Of a DNA stretch of 64,000 bases, positions 50,860 to 60,576 are shown one piece after another. The translations under genes were made by a program, and so were the position numbers. Location: positions 1 to 64,000 of the forward strand of contig BPIL01000015.1 of assembly GCA_026004095.1 (NCBI GenBank), written 5' to 3'. Origin of the DNA: Meiothermus sp. (GTDB taxonomy: Bacteria; Deinococcota; Deinococci; Deinococcales; Thermaceae). Below the pieces are notes generated by a model. The model was given only the letters and a program-made list of their open reading frames with translations. It was not told where the DNA came from and searched no databases. Positions within the stretch are counted from its first letter, which is position 1; the number at the start of each line of letters is the position of its first letter.

Positions 50860-53800
50860 GCTTCAATCCTCACTCGAGCTTTCGCCCGAGTGCAACGTCG
50901 GACTCGACGATGAACCTCGAGTCCGACTTAAGGTTTCAATCCTCACTCGAGCTTTCGCCCGAGTGCAACCTGCGGGCCTTGCGGGCCCCCAGCGAGGTGG
51001 TCAAGTTTCAATCCTCACTCGAGCTTTCGCCCGAGTGCAACCCTGCTGTACGCCGAGAAGGCCGCCGTGAACATGGTTTCAATCCTCACTCGAGCTTTCG
51101 CCCGAGTGCAACTAGAAGTGGTCAACGGGCAAATAGGCGACGAGGTTTCAATCCTCACTCGAGCTTTCGCCCGAGTGCAACAGTCGGCACTTTTTGCGTT
51201 TATTCTTGCGTTTATATTGTTTCAATCCTCACTCGAGCTTTCGCCCGAGTGCAACGCGGCGGCGCTACTCGCTGGTTGACCGGCTCCATGATCGTTTCAA
51301 TCCTCACTCGAGCTTTCGCCCGAGTGCAACAAGCCGCTGGGCTGCCAAGCCTAAGCCAAGCTGCCGTTTCAATCCTCACTCGAGCTTTCGCCCGAGTGCA
51401 ACGCAGCCTCCTTAGCGGCCACCAATGGCGCAACCGGGTTTCAATCCTCACTCGAGCTTTCGCCCGAGTGCAACCGCTGTCCAGGCCTACGGTAGCGCTC
51501 GACCGGCTCTATGTGGTTTCAATCCTCACTCGAGCTTTCGCCCGAGTGCAACGCCGAAATCACTGTAGAGGGTGAGGGTGAGGCGGTAAGTTTCAATCCT
51601 CACTCGAGCTTTCGCCCGAGTGCAACTATCCAACATAGCGCTACAAAAAACATAGTGTGCAGTTTCAATCCTCACTCGAGCTTTCGCCCGAGTGCAACGC
51701 CGAAATCACTGTAGAGGGTGAGGGTGAGGCGGTAAGTTTCAATCCTCACTCGAGCTTTCGCCCGAGTGCAACTATCCAACATAGCGCTACAAAAAACATA
51801 GTGTGCAGTTTCAATCCTCACTCGAGCTTTCGCCCGAGTGCAACGCCGAAATCACTGTAGAGGGTGAGGGTGAGGCGGTAAGTTTCAATCCTCACTCGAG
51901 CTTTCGCCCGAGTGCAACAATCCGGGGGCAAAACAGGAGGGAAGCATGTACGAGATTGTTTCAATCCTCACTCGAGCTTTCGCCCGAGTGCAACAATCCG
52001 GGGGCAAAACAGGAGGGAAGCATGTACGAGATTGTTTCAATCCTCACTCGAGCTTTCGCCCGAGTGCAACCGTGCCTGTCGCAGGGTGAGATGCGTGGAC
52101 ACCCTGTTCTCTGTTTCAATCCTCACTCGAGCTTTCGCCCGAGTGCAACCTCCAGGACGGCCCGACCGGTGTTGATATCGGCGTTTCAATCCTCACTCGA
52201 GCTTTCGCCCGAGTGCAACGCGGGGTGGGCCGACCTCGTTCTCGCGCAGGACGAGGTTTCAATCCTCACTCGAGCTTTCGCCCGAGTGCAACTGGATTTC
52301 GCCGAGTTTTTGGAAGCACTTGGTTTTGTTTCAATCCTCACTCGAGCTTTCGCCCGAGTGCAACGCCTGGCGCTGCCCTCTCTGGCGGCCCTGGTGGCCT
52401 ACGTTTCAATCCTCACTCGAGCTTTCGCCCGAGTGCAACACAAAACTGCCTTAGAATAATAAAAATCCTAGCTGGTTTCAATCCTCACTCGAGCTTTCGC
52501 CCGAGTGCAACTAGCTTTTTTCAAATCTGGATGAATATCGTAACGTAAGTTTCAATCCTCACTCGAGCTTTCGCCCGAGTGCAACGCCTGGTACAGGGCC
52601 TGGTGCGGGGCCTGGTACAGGTTTCAATCCTCACTCGAGCTTTCGCCCGAGTGCAACTCCCCTCCTGGCCGGGAAGTTCACATGGGCGGCGGTTTCAATC
52701 CTCACTCGAGCTTTCGCCCGAGTGCAACAAAAGCCCCGCTTGTGCGTCTGCACGTCTCGGGGGTTTCAATCCTCACTCGAGCTTTCGCCCGAGTGCAACC
52801 GTTATCGTTAGCTCAGAAACACTAGCGAAATTTCAGGTTTCAATCCTCACTCGAGCTTTCGCCCGAGTGCAACCCTTGGAGGAGTCCCAGGCCAGGCCCA
52901 TGCGGTCAAAGTTTCAATCCTCACTCGAGCTTTCGCCCGAGTGCAACCTCTATGATGCAAATCAAAACATCTGGTACGTTCAGTTTCAATCCTCACTCGA
53001 GCTTTCGCCCGAGTGCAACATGAGTCAAGGGCCGCCGCCCCATCCCCATGGTGGTTTCAATCCTCACTCGAGCTTTCGCCCGAGTGCAACCTATTGGCTA
53101 GTAGTATCTAGCCAGCAAGCCCTTGTTTCAATCCTCACTCGAGCTTTCGCCCGAGTGCAACGCGCCGTGGTGTGCGCGGCGCTGGCCGTAGGAGCAGTTT
53201 CAATCCTCACTCGAGCTTTCGCCCGAGTGCAACGGCCGGGATCGCGAGGTGAACGTGATCACCGGAGTTTCAATCCTCACTCGAGCTTTCGCCCGAGTGC
53301 AACGCGCCCGTCCGCGCATTGATACGCCCTGGGAAAGTTTCAATCCTCACTCGAGCTTTCGCCCGAGTGCAACACCGCACCGACCGCTTCGTCTTCCCGG
53401 CCATCAGGTTTCAATCCTCACTCGAGCTTTCGCCCGAGTGCAACAATCCTGCCAAAAGCACCTGCCGCACAGAACGAAAAGTTTCAATCCTCACTCGAGC
53501 TTTCGCCCGAGTGCAACCCGCCCGCAGGGGATGTCATCCCCCCATCTCCCAAGTTTCAATCCTCACTCGAGCTTTCGCCCGAGTGCAACTGATTTCTGCG
53601 GTGAGCTCGGCATCCGCGTAGCCGAGGTTTCAATCCTCACTCGAGCTTTCGCCCGAGTGCAACCAGCGTTTTCCCAAGAAACGCCAGCCCCACGCCCAGG
53701 TTTCAATCCTCACTCGAGCTTTCGCCCGAGTGCAACAGAAAAGTGCGAACGCCGCCAACGTCAGGACTATGTTTCAATCCTCACTCGAGCTTTCGCCCGA

Positions 53801-54831
53801 GTGCAACGACCAGCACGGCCCAAAAAGTCTTCGATTGCCAGGTTTCAATCCTCACTCGAGCTTTCGCCCGAGTGCAACGAGAGATGCCCCACGCCTGGCT
53901 ACAGAAGAGGAGGAAGTTTCAATCCTCACTCGAGCTTTCGCCCGAGTGCAACGGGGGGGATACTGATGGCGGGGTTTGAGTTGTTCAAGTTTCAATCCTC
54001 ACTCGAGCTTTCGCCCGAGTGCAACCCCCCCGCCCACAGCCCGATTTGCGTCAGGCCCGGCGTTTCAATCCTCACTCGAGCTTTCGCCCGAGTGCAACGG
54101 AATGCTCGAGGCGCGTTGACGATTATCCCGCCAAACGTTTCAATCCTCACTCGAGCTTTCGCCCGAGTGCAACCCGGAGCACCCGCCCCGGCCCCACCAC
54201 TTCCGCCATGTTTCAATCCTCACTCGAGCTTTCGCCCGAGTGCAACGTCACGCTGTTCGAGCTGCGCTCGGCCTCGACGCAGGTTTCAATCCTCACTCGA
54301 GCTTTCGCCCGAGTGCAACGTGAGTTACGCCGAGGAGGGGCGCCCGACGGTTACCGTTTCAATCCTCACTCGAGCTTTCGCCCGAGTGCAACTTTTCGCC
54401 ATCGAGCAATCAGCCTGGACAGCCAAAGTTTCAATCCTCACTCGAGCTTTCGCCCGAGTGCAACCCTGCGGCGAGGTTGGTGCCGTCGCGGGTGATTTTG
54501 TTTCAATCCTCACTCGAGCTTTCGCCCGAGTGCAACCCCCCCGCCCACAGCCCGATTTGCGTCAGGCCCGGCGTTTCAATCCTCACTCGAGCTTTCGCCC
54601 GAGTGCAACGGAATGCTCGAGGCGCGTTGACGATTATCCCGCCAAACGTTTCAATCCTCACTCGAGCTTTCGCCCGAGTGCAACACGCTGCATGGTGGGG
54701 CCAGCGCAAGCGGGGCCAGAGTGTTTCAATCCTCACTCGAGCTTTCGCCCGAGTGCAACTGGCTCCGCTGGGCTACCAGTGGCAGGCTGAGGGGGTTTCA
54801 ATCCTCACTCGAGCTTTCGCCCGAGTGCAAC
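50860..54831 (-). CRISPR. CRISPR array: 55 repeats of 37 bp, 54 spacers (about 48 distinct)
   Basis: Repeat on + strand GTTTCAATCCTCACTCGAGCTTTCGCCCGAGTGCAAC; crRNA-sense (minus) GTTGCACTCGGGCGAAAGCTCGAGTGAGGATTGAAAC. By eye only the leftmost repeat (50860-50896) is variant. Spacers about 34-39 nt. Confidence 0.99.
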
Positions 54832-55040
54832 GGCCTCATTCTAGCGTGCGTGCAGGACGGGGTTCAACAGGCCGTTTGCGCGAACCCCCCCAAAAAGGCT
54901 TCCGACGCGGGGTGGGGGAAGGTGAAGGGAAAGCAGGTTTTCAATGTCCCCTGGCCGATTTCTCGGCTTGCGCGAACCCCCCTGGGTTTTGGCACCTGCT
55001 TGGGGTTCGCGCATTCTACCAGATATGCGGGGCCAGTTGC
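54832..55040 (-). other. CRISPR leader region with iterons
   Basis: Non-repetitive sequence flanking the intact end of the array; contains 15-nt direct repeat TTGCGCGAACCCCCC (54876-54890 and 54968-54982) and inverted copy GGGGTTCGCGCA (55002-55013). Confidence 0.6.
54838..54867 (-). promoter_or_regulatory. Putative leader promoter for pre-crRNA
   Basis: Minus-strand TTGAAC (54862-54867), 18-nt spacer, TAGAAT (54838-54843); predicted start coincides with the first base of the leader-proximal repeat. Confidence 0.6.
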
Positions 55041-55727
55041 TTAGCGGAACGCAAAGGGGTTGAAGCGGGTGTCGCGGTCGTAATAGTCCTCGTTCTCGGC
55101 GCGCTTCAGGAAGCCCACCACCGCATAGGTAAGGGGTGTAAACAGTACCTCTATGCCAACCTTAAAGATGTAGTTCGAAACAAACACTGTCCAGAGCAGG
55201 CTGTTGTCCCAGACTCCATAAAAGGCCACCAGCAGGAAAATGGCGGTGTCCAGGCCCTGTCCTACCAGGGTAGAACCGATGGTGCGCAGGGCCAAAAAGC
55301 GCCCTTGGGTAGCCACTTTGAGCCGGGCCAGAATATAGCTATTGGCAAACTCGCCCACCCAGTAGGCCACCAGGCTGGCCAGCACGATGCGCGGCACCAG
55401 ACCCAGGATGGTAGAGAAGGCCTCGGCCGATTTTTGACTGAACTCGTCGGTGGGCGTGGGCAGCGCGCTCACCAGGCCAAAGGTGAGGGCGGAAAGCAGT
55501 AGTAGGAAGAAACCAGTCCAGATCACCCGGCGGCTTCTTTTGTAGCCGTAAACCTCGGTGAGCACATCGCCAAAGATGTAGGCCAGGGGGAATAACAGGG
55601 TGCCCCCGTCAAAGGTAAAAGGGCCAAAAAGCACCACCTTGGTGGAGGCGATGTTGGAGACCACCAACACCACTACGAAAAGGGCTGTGATGAGGTCGAG
55701 ATAACGGTAGCTTTTCATACGGCTCAT
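55041..55727 (-). CDS. Queuosine precursor transporter, YhhQ/VUT family
   Basis: LVVSNIASTKVVLFGPFTFDGGTLLFPLAYIFGDVLTEVYGYKRSRRVIW...YWVGEFANSYILARLKVATQGRFLALRTIGSTLVGQGLDTAIF. Confidence 0.92.
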   Translation of the reverse strand: MSRMKSYRYLDLITALFVVVLVVSNIASTKVVLFGPFTFDGGTLLFPLAYIFGDVLTEVYGYKRSRRVIWTGFFLLLLSALTFGLVSALPTPTDEFSQKSAEAFSTILGLVPRIVLASLVAYWVGEFANSYILARLKVATQGRFLALRTIGSTLVGQGLDTAIFLLVAFYGVWDNSLLWTVFVSNYIFKVGIEVLFTPLTYAVVGFLKRAENEDYYDRDTRFNPFAFR

Positions 55728-55728
55728 G

Positions 55729-56259
55729 CTATGCCTGTGAGGTGATGAAGGGTAGGTTGCGGTCAAACTGGCTACGGTCGAGACCATAGCCATACACGAA
55801 AGCATCTTCGATTTCAAAGCCCAGGTAATGGATGGGCACTTCAATCTGACGGCGGGAAGGTTTGGAGAGCAAAGCGGCAATTTTGAGCGAGGCGGGCTGG
55901 CGGGCTTCCAGCATTCGCAGCAGGTAGTTGATGGTGATGCCGGTGTCCACGATGTCCTCAACCACAATTACATGCCGGCCCGCAATCGGAAGGCGCAGGT
56001 CTTTAATAAGCTCCACCTCGCCGCTGGTTTTCTGGCTGTTGCCGTACGACGAAACCGCCAGGAAGTCCAGGGTGAGGGGCATGTCAATAGCCCGCACCAG
56101 ATCGGCCATAAAGATAAAAGCGCCGTTTAGAACGCAAATTAGGTGGGGTTCCTGGCCCTGGTAGTCATGCCTTATTTGTTCGCCCAGCTCGCGTATGCGC
56201 CTGGCGATCTGCGACTCGCTTATCTGTACCTTGCCGTTGCCGGGTCGAAAGACGTCCAC
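55729..56259 (-). CDS. hpt: Hypoxanthine phosphoribosyltransferase
   Basis: LICVLNGAFIFMADLVRAIDMPLTLDFLAVSSYGNSQKTSGEVELIKDL, VIVVEDIVDTGITINYLL. Confidence 0.94.
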   Translation of the reverse strand: MDVFRPGNGKVQISESQIARRIRELGEQIRHDYQGQEPHLICVLNGAFIFMADLVRAIDMPLTLDFLAVSSYGNSQKTSGEVELIKDLRLPIAGRHVIVVEDIVDTGITINYLLRMLEARQPASLKIAALLSKPSRRQIEVPIHYLGFEIEDAFVYGYGLDRSQFDRNLPFITSQA

Positions 56260-57031
56260 TGTTAGATTCTACGGTACTCTTCTGAGGTCGTGTACCGGCT
56301 TTGGGTGTGATCTTTTGTGCTGGGGATTGGGGCCTGGGTAGCTGGGCGCTGGTGTATAGCAGCTTGATTTCATCTGGGGTAAGGTAGCGCCACTCGCCAG
56401 CCTCGAGTTCACCCAGCTCTATGGGGCCCACGGCCAGCCGCACCAGGCGCTCCACCGGATAACCCACCTTGCCCAGCATTCGGCGCACCTCACGCTTGCG
56501 ACCTTCGGTTAGCACCAGCTTGACCCCGTCTTTGACCGGGTAGGCCTCGAGGGCCTGGGCCAGCCCATCCCCCAACATGACCCCTTGCACCAGCTGCTGG
56601 CAGGCCTTTTTACTAACCTTGCCGTTTTTGCACCAGGCCCGATAGAGCTTGGGCACCTGGTTGCGGGGATGGGTGAGGTACTGGGTCAGATGGCCGTCGG
56701 TGGTCAGGAGCAGCAGCCCCTCAGTGTCCTTGTCCAGCCGCCCGACCGTATGCAGGCCAGGGTGCTTGGGAACCAGCTCGTAAACAATTTTTTCGGCGTG
56801 CTCATCCTCGTGGGTGGTGGTGTAACCCTTGGGTTTGTGTAGCGCGATGACCACATTTTTTTGCGGCATACGCACCCGTTCACCGTCCAGCCGCACGATG
56901 TCGCCGGGCTGCACGACCGCACCGATGGTGGCGACCTGCTGATTGATGGTCACCCTTCCCGCGCGGATTAAGTCCTCGGCTTTGCGGCGGCTGGTGACCC
57001 CCGCACGGGCTAAAAATTGCTGTAAACGCAT
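56165..57031 (-). CDS. Pseudouridine synthase RsuA/RluB family
   Basis: S4 domain [61 protein letters not shown]-terminus overlaps hpt by 95 nt. Confidence 0.92.
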   Translation of the reverse strand: MRLQQFLARAGVTSRRKAEDLIRAGRVTINQQVATIGAVVQPGDIVRLDGERVRMPQKNVVIALHKPKGYTTTHEDEHAEKIVYELVPKHPGLHTVGRLDKDTEGLLLLTTDGHLTQYLTHPRNQVPKLYRAWCKNGKVSKKACQQLVQGVMLGDGLAQALEAYPVKDGVKLVLTEGRKREVRRMLGKVGYPVERLVRLAVGPIELGELEAGEWRYLTPDEIKLLYTSAQLPRPQSPAQKITPKAGTRPQKSTVESNSGRLSTRQRQGTDKRVADRQAHTRAGRTNKA

Positions 57032-57079
57032 ACCCACCATAGTATTACTTGCCGGGTCAAAGCGTATCAGGGTGTGTTG

Positions 57080-57886
57080 CTACAGAGGGGACTTCTTCTG
57101 GAAGCGGGGTGGGCGCTTTTCGCGCAGCGAGCGCAGACCTTCCTGGGCATCGGGGCCCAGGAAGCCCATAAACTCGAGGGCCAGCGAGGTATCGAAATTG
57201 GGCCCCATCATACGCAGCCAGTTGTTGAGGGCATACTTGGTAAAGCGAATGGCCGAAGGCGCGCCCTGGGTAAGCCGGGTTGCAATTTTGAGGGCCTCGC
57301 TATAGACCTCGCTGTCCTCCACACAGCGCGAGACCAGCCCAATGCGCTCGGCTTCCTCCCCGGTGAGCGGTTCGTTCAACAAAAGGTAGTACTTGGCCTT
57401 GCTCAAACCGCAGAGCAAGGGCCAGATCATCACCGAGTGGTCGCCGGCCGCGACCCCCAGCCGCACGTGCCCATCCACGATGCGGGCGTTTTTCCCAGCC
57501 ACACTGATATCGGCCAGTAGCGCTACGGCCAGCCCAGCCCCTACCGCCGGCCCCTCGATGGCCGCCACGATGGGCTTGGCGCAGTTCACCACCCCGTACA
57601 CCAGGTCGCGGGCCTCCTTCCAGACCCGCAGCAAGGTTTCGTAATCCCGGATCATCGCCTCGATCATCTCGAAGTCGCCGCCGCTGCTAAAGGCCCCGCC
57701 CTCGCCCCGCACCAGCACCGCCCCGATGCTTTCATCGGCATCGATATCCCGCCAGACATAGGCCAGCTCGCGGTGCATCTGGCTATCGGCGGCGTTGAGG
57801 CGGCCTGGGTTGGAGAGGATGACCTCGAGCATGCCCTCGCCGGGTTCGGCAAACTTCAGACGCTGGTAGCGTTGTCGCCAGTTCAT
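57080..57886 (-). CDS. Enoyl-CoA hydratase/isomerase family protein
   Basis: [71 protein letters not shown]. Confidence 0.88.
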   Translation of the reverse strand: MNWRQRYQRLKFAEPGEGMLEVILSNPGRLNAADSQMHRELAYVWRDIDADESIGAVLVRGEGGAFSSGGDFEMIEAMIRDYETLLRVWKEARDLVYGVVNCAKPIVAAIEGPAVGAGLAVALLADISVAGKNARIVDGHVRLGVAAGDHSVMIWPLLCGLSKAKYYLLLNEPLTGEEAERIGLVSRCVEDSEVYSEALKIATRLTQGAPSAIRFTKYALNNWLRMMGPNFDTSLALEFMGFLGPDAQEGLRSLREKRPPRFQKKSPL

Positions 57887-57950
57887 GCTAAAAGTTTACG
57901 CAATGCGCTGACTAGCCGTGCTGGCTTATTTATGGGTACAATCCGCTGGC

Positions 57951-58880
57951 ATGGCCCTATTTGCCGTGAACAAACCGCTGGGGCGCACCTCGCACGACGT
58001 GGTGGACATGGCCCGTAAACTGCTGGGCACACGCCGGGTAGGTCATACCGGAACCCTCGACCCTCTGGCTACGGGCGTTCTGATCCTTGCCACGGAGGCC
58101 TCCACCAAGCTGGTGCCTTTTTTGTCCGCAGAAGAAAAAGAATATATCGCCTGGGTTTCTTTTGGCGTCACCACCCTGACCCTGGATGCCGAGGGGCCTA
58201 TTGTGGGGCCTGTGACCAGCTATCCAAGCCAGCGCGAGATTGAAGCCGCCCTGCCCTGGTTTTTGCAACTGACCGAACAGACCCCACCGGCTTACTCGGC
58301 GGTAAAGGTAGGGGGGGTCAAGGCCTACGAGGCCGCCCGCAAGGGGCAGGCCCTCGAGCTGACTCCCCGCCCGGTCAAATACTACGAGGCCAGGCTGCTG
58401 GCCTATGACCCCGCGCCCATACCCCACCGCATTGCCCCCTCGGCCACCGGCTGGCAACTGGCCCCACGGGGCCGCCCGGTCGAACTGCCCAGGCCGCTGG
58501 GTGATTTCCCGACCGCGGTGATTCGTTTAGTGGTGGGGCCCGGTACTTATGTGCGCTCATTCGCCCGCGATCTGGGCCAACGGCTGGGCACCCAGGCTTT
58601 CCTCTCGGGGTTGGTGCGCACCCGGGTGGGGAAGATTGGCCTCGAGCAGGCCCAGGAGATCGAACACCTGGATGTGAGCAGAACCCTGGACGAGCTCGAG
58701 GTCCTTTCCTGCCCCAGCGTGGAACTCTCGCACGCCGAGGCCAAGCGGGTGATGGAGGGGGTTCCCCTGGCGATTCCGGCCAAAGGCCTGGTGGCCCTGG
58801 TGGGCCCCAAGCGCCGCCTGGTGGCCATTGCCGAGGGCGATGGCTTCAAGCTGCGCATCAAGCGGGTCTTCAAGGCGTAG
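57951..58880 (+). CDS. truB: tRNA pseudouridine(55) synthase
   Basis: FAVNKPLGRTSHDVVDMARKLLGTRRVGHTGTLDPLATGVLIL. Confidence 0.94.
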   Translation: MALFAVNKPLGRTSHDVVDMARKLLGTRRVGHTGTLDPLATGVLILATEASTKLVPFLSAEEKEYIAWVSFGVTTLTLDAEGPIVGPVTSYPSQREIEAALPWFLQLTEQTPPAYSAVKVGGVKAYEAARKGQALELTPRPVKYYEARLLAYDPAPIPHRIAPSATGWQLAPRGRPVELPRPLGDFPTAVIRLVVGPGTYVRSFARDLGQRLGTQAFLSGLVRTRVGKIGLEQAQEIEHLDVSRTLDELEVLSCPSVELSHAEAKRVMEGVPLAIPAKGLVALVGPKRRLVAIAEGDGFKLRIKRVFKA

Positions 58881-58883
58881 CGA

Positions 58884-59333
58884 TTAACCCACCTCGAAGA
58901 TTTCTTTGAAGACCGGCTGCGACAGCACCACCGAGGTGCGGGTGCTGCCATAAAAGCCGAGCTGCTGGATGAGCTCCTGTAGCTGCTCCACCGAGGCGGT
59001 CATCACCTTGGCTACAAACGACGACTCGCCGGTGACAAAGTAGCACTCCCGTACTGCCGGGGTGGCCTGGGCAAACTCGAGCATCTGCTGGTAGCGGTGC
59101 GGCGGGGTGGCTACCTCAATCAGGGCGGTGATGGTGTAGCCGAGGGCCCCTGGGTTAATCCGGGCCCCGTAGCCCGCGATAACGCCGGCATCCTCGAGGC
59201 GGCGCACCCGCTCGGTGACCGCCGGGGTCGAAAGCCCCACCCGGCGGCCCAGCTCGCTGTAGGAGAGCCGCCCGTCGCGCTGTAGCTCGTTCAGAATGGC
59301 GATGTTGAATTTGTCTAAAAGTTTGGAAAGCAT
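58884..59333 (-). CDS. Lrp/AsnC-family transcriptional regulator
   Basis: LLDKFNIAILNELQRDGRLSYSELGRRVGLSTPAVTERVRRLEDAGVIAGYGARINPGALGY; divergent from ald. Confidence 0.92.
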   Translation of the reverse strand: MLSKLLDKFNIAILNELQRDGRLSYSELGRRVGLSTPAVTERVRRLEDAGVIAGYGARINPGALGYTITALIEVATPPHRYQQMLEFAQATPAVRECYFVTGESSFVAKVMTASVEQLQELIQQLGFYGSTRTSVVLSQPVFKEIFEVG

Positions 59334-59442
59334 AAAGCCTATTATGCCTTAAGAACTTCAAGCGAATCTGGTATTTATCCTTAACTTCTGGCTTTCTTTT
59401 GGGCGTTGGGCGCTCTAGGCTTGGGGAAAACGGGAGGTTGTT

Positions 59443-60576
59443 ATGGTGATTGGTGTTCCCAAGGAGATCAAGACGCTCGAGAACCGTGTGGCCCTCACAC
59501 CGGGCGGGGTGACCAGCCTGGTGCGGCGGGGGCATAGGGTGCTGGTGCAGCAGGGGGCCGGGGTGGGTTCGGGCCTTTCCGACGCCGAATACCAGAAGGC
59601 GGGGGCCGAGATCGTGAGCGCCCAGGAGGCCTGGGCCGCCGATCTGGTGGTCAAGGTCAAGGAGCCCATTGCCGAGGAGTACAAGTACCTGCGCCGGGGC
59701 CTGATCCTGTTCACCTACCTGCACCTGGCCGCCGATGAGCCGCTTACCAAAGCTTTGCTGGCCGGGGGTACGACCGCCATCGCCTACGAAACGGTGCAGC
59801 TCGAGGACGGCTCCCTGCCCCTGCTCACCCCCATGAGCGAGGTGGCCGGGCGGATGGCCCCGCAGGTGGGGGCGGCGGCCCTGGAGAAGCCTCACGGCGG
59901 GCGCGGGGTGCTGCTGGGGGGCGTGCCGGGGGTGGCCCCGGCCAGTGTGGTGATCATCGGCGGCGGCATTGTGGGCACCAACGCGGCCAAAATCGCCCTG
60001 GGTATGGGCGCGCAGGTGACCATCCTGGAGGTTAGCAAGGCCCGCATGCAGTACCTCGACGATGTGTTCGGCGGTCGGGTGATCACCCTGGCCTCTACCG
60101 AGGCCAACGTGGCGGCCTCCATCCGCCACGCCGACTTGTTGATTGGGGCGGTGCTGATTCCGGGGGCCAAAGCCCCCAAGCTGGTTACCCGCGAGATGCT
60201 CTCCACCATGAAGGAAGGGGCGGTGATTGTGGACGTGGCGGTGGATCAGGGGGGGTGTGTGGAAACCATCCGCCCTACCACTCACGCCGAGCCCACCTAT
60301 GTGGTGGACGGGGTGGTGCACTACGGGGTGGCTAATATGCCGGGGGCGGTGCCACGCACCTCCACCTTTGCCCTTACCAACCAGACCCTGCCCTACCTGC
60401 TCAAGCTGGCCGAGAAGGGCCTGGACGCCTTGCAAGAGGATGCAGCCTTGCTGCAGGGCCTCAACACCCACCAGGGTCAACTAACCTGCCGGGGGGTGGC
60501 CGAGGCCTTTGGCCTGCCCTACGTTGAACCTAAAGCGGCTTTGAGGGAAAGCAGCAGCTCGAGGAATTCCTCATAG
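59443..60576 (+). CDS. ald: Alanine dehydrogenase
   Basis: [79 protein letters not shown]. Confidence 0.95.
   Translation: MVIGVPKEIKTLENRVALTPGGVTSLVRRGHRVLVQQGAGVGSGLSDAEYQKAGAEIVSAQEAWAADLVVKVKEPIAEEYKYLRRGLILFTYLHLAADEPLTKALLAGGTTAIAYETVQLEDGSLPLLTPMSEVAGRMAPQVGAAALEKPHGGRGVLLGGVPGVAPASVVIIGGGIVGTNAAKIALGMGAQVTILEVSKARMQYLDDVFGGRVITLASTEANVAASIRHADLLIGAVLIPGAKAPKLVTREMLSTMKEGAVIVDVAVDQGGCVETIRPTTHAEPTYVVDGVVHYGVANMPGAVPRTSTFALTNQTLPYLLKLAEKGLDALQEDAALLQGLNTHQGQLTCRGVAEAFGLPYVEPKAALRESSSSRNSS

Noticed and set aside
50910-54790. Multiple ORFs through the array (VSILTRAFARVQ / SFNPHSSFRPSAT / FQSSLELSPECN repeats, up to 513 aa)
   Set aside because: They are translations of CRISPR repeats, which happen to be open in all plus-strand frames; not repeat proteins.
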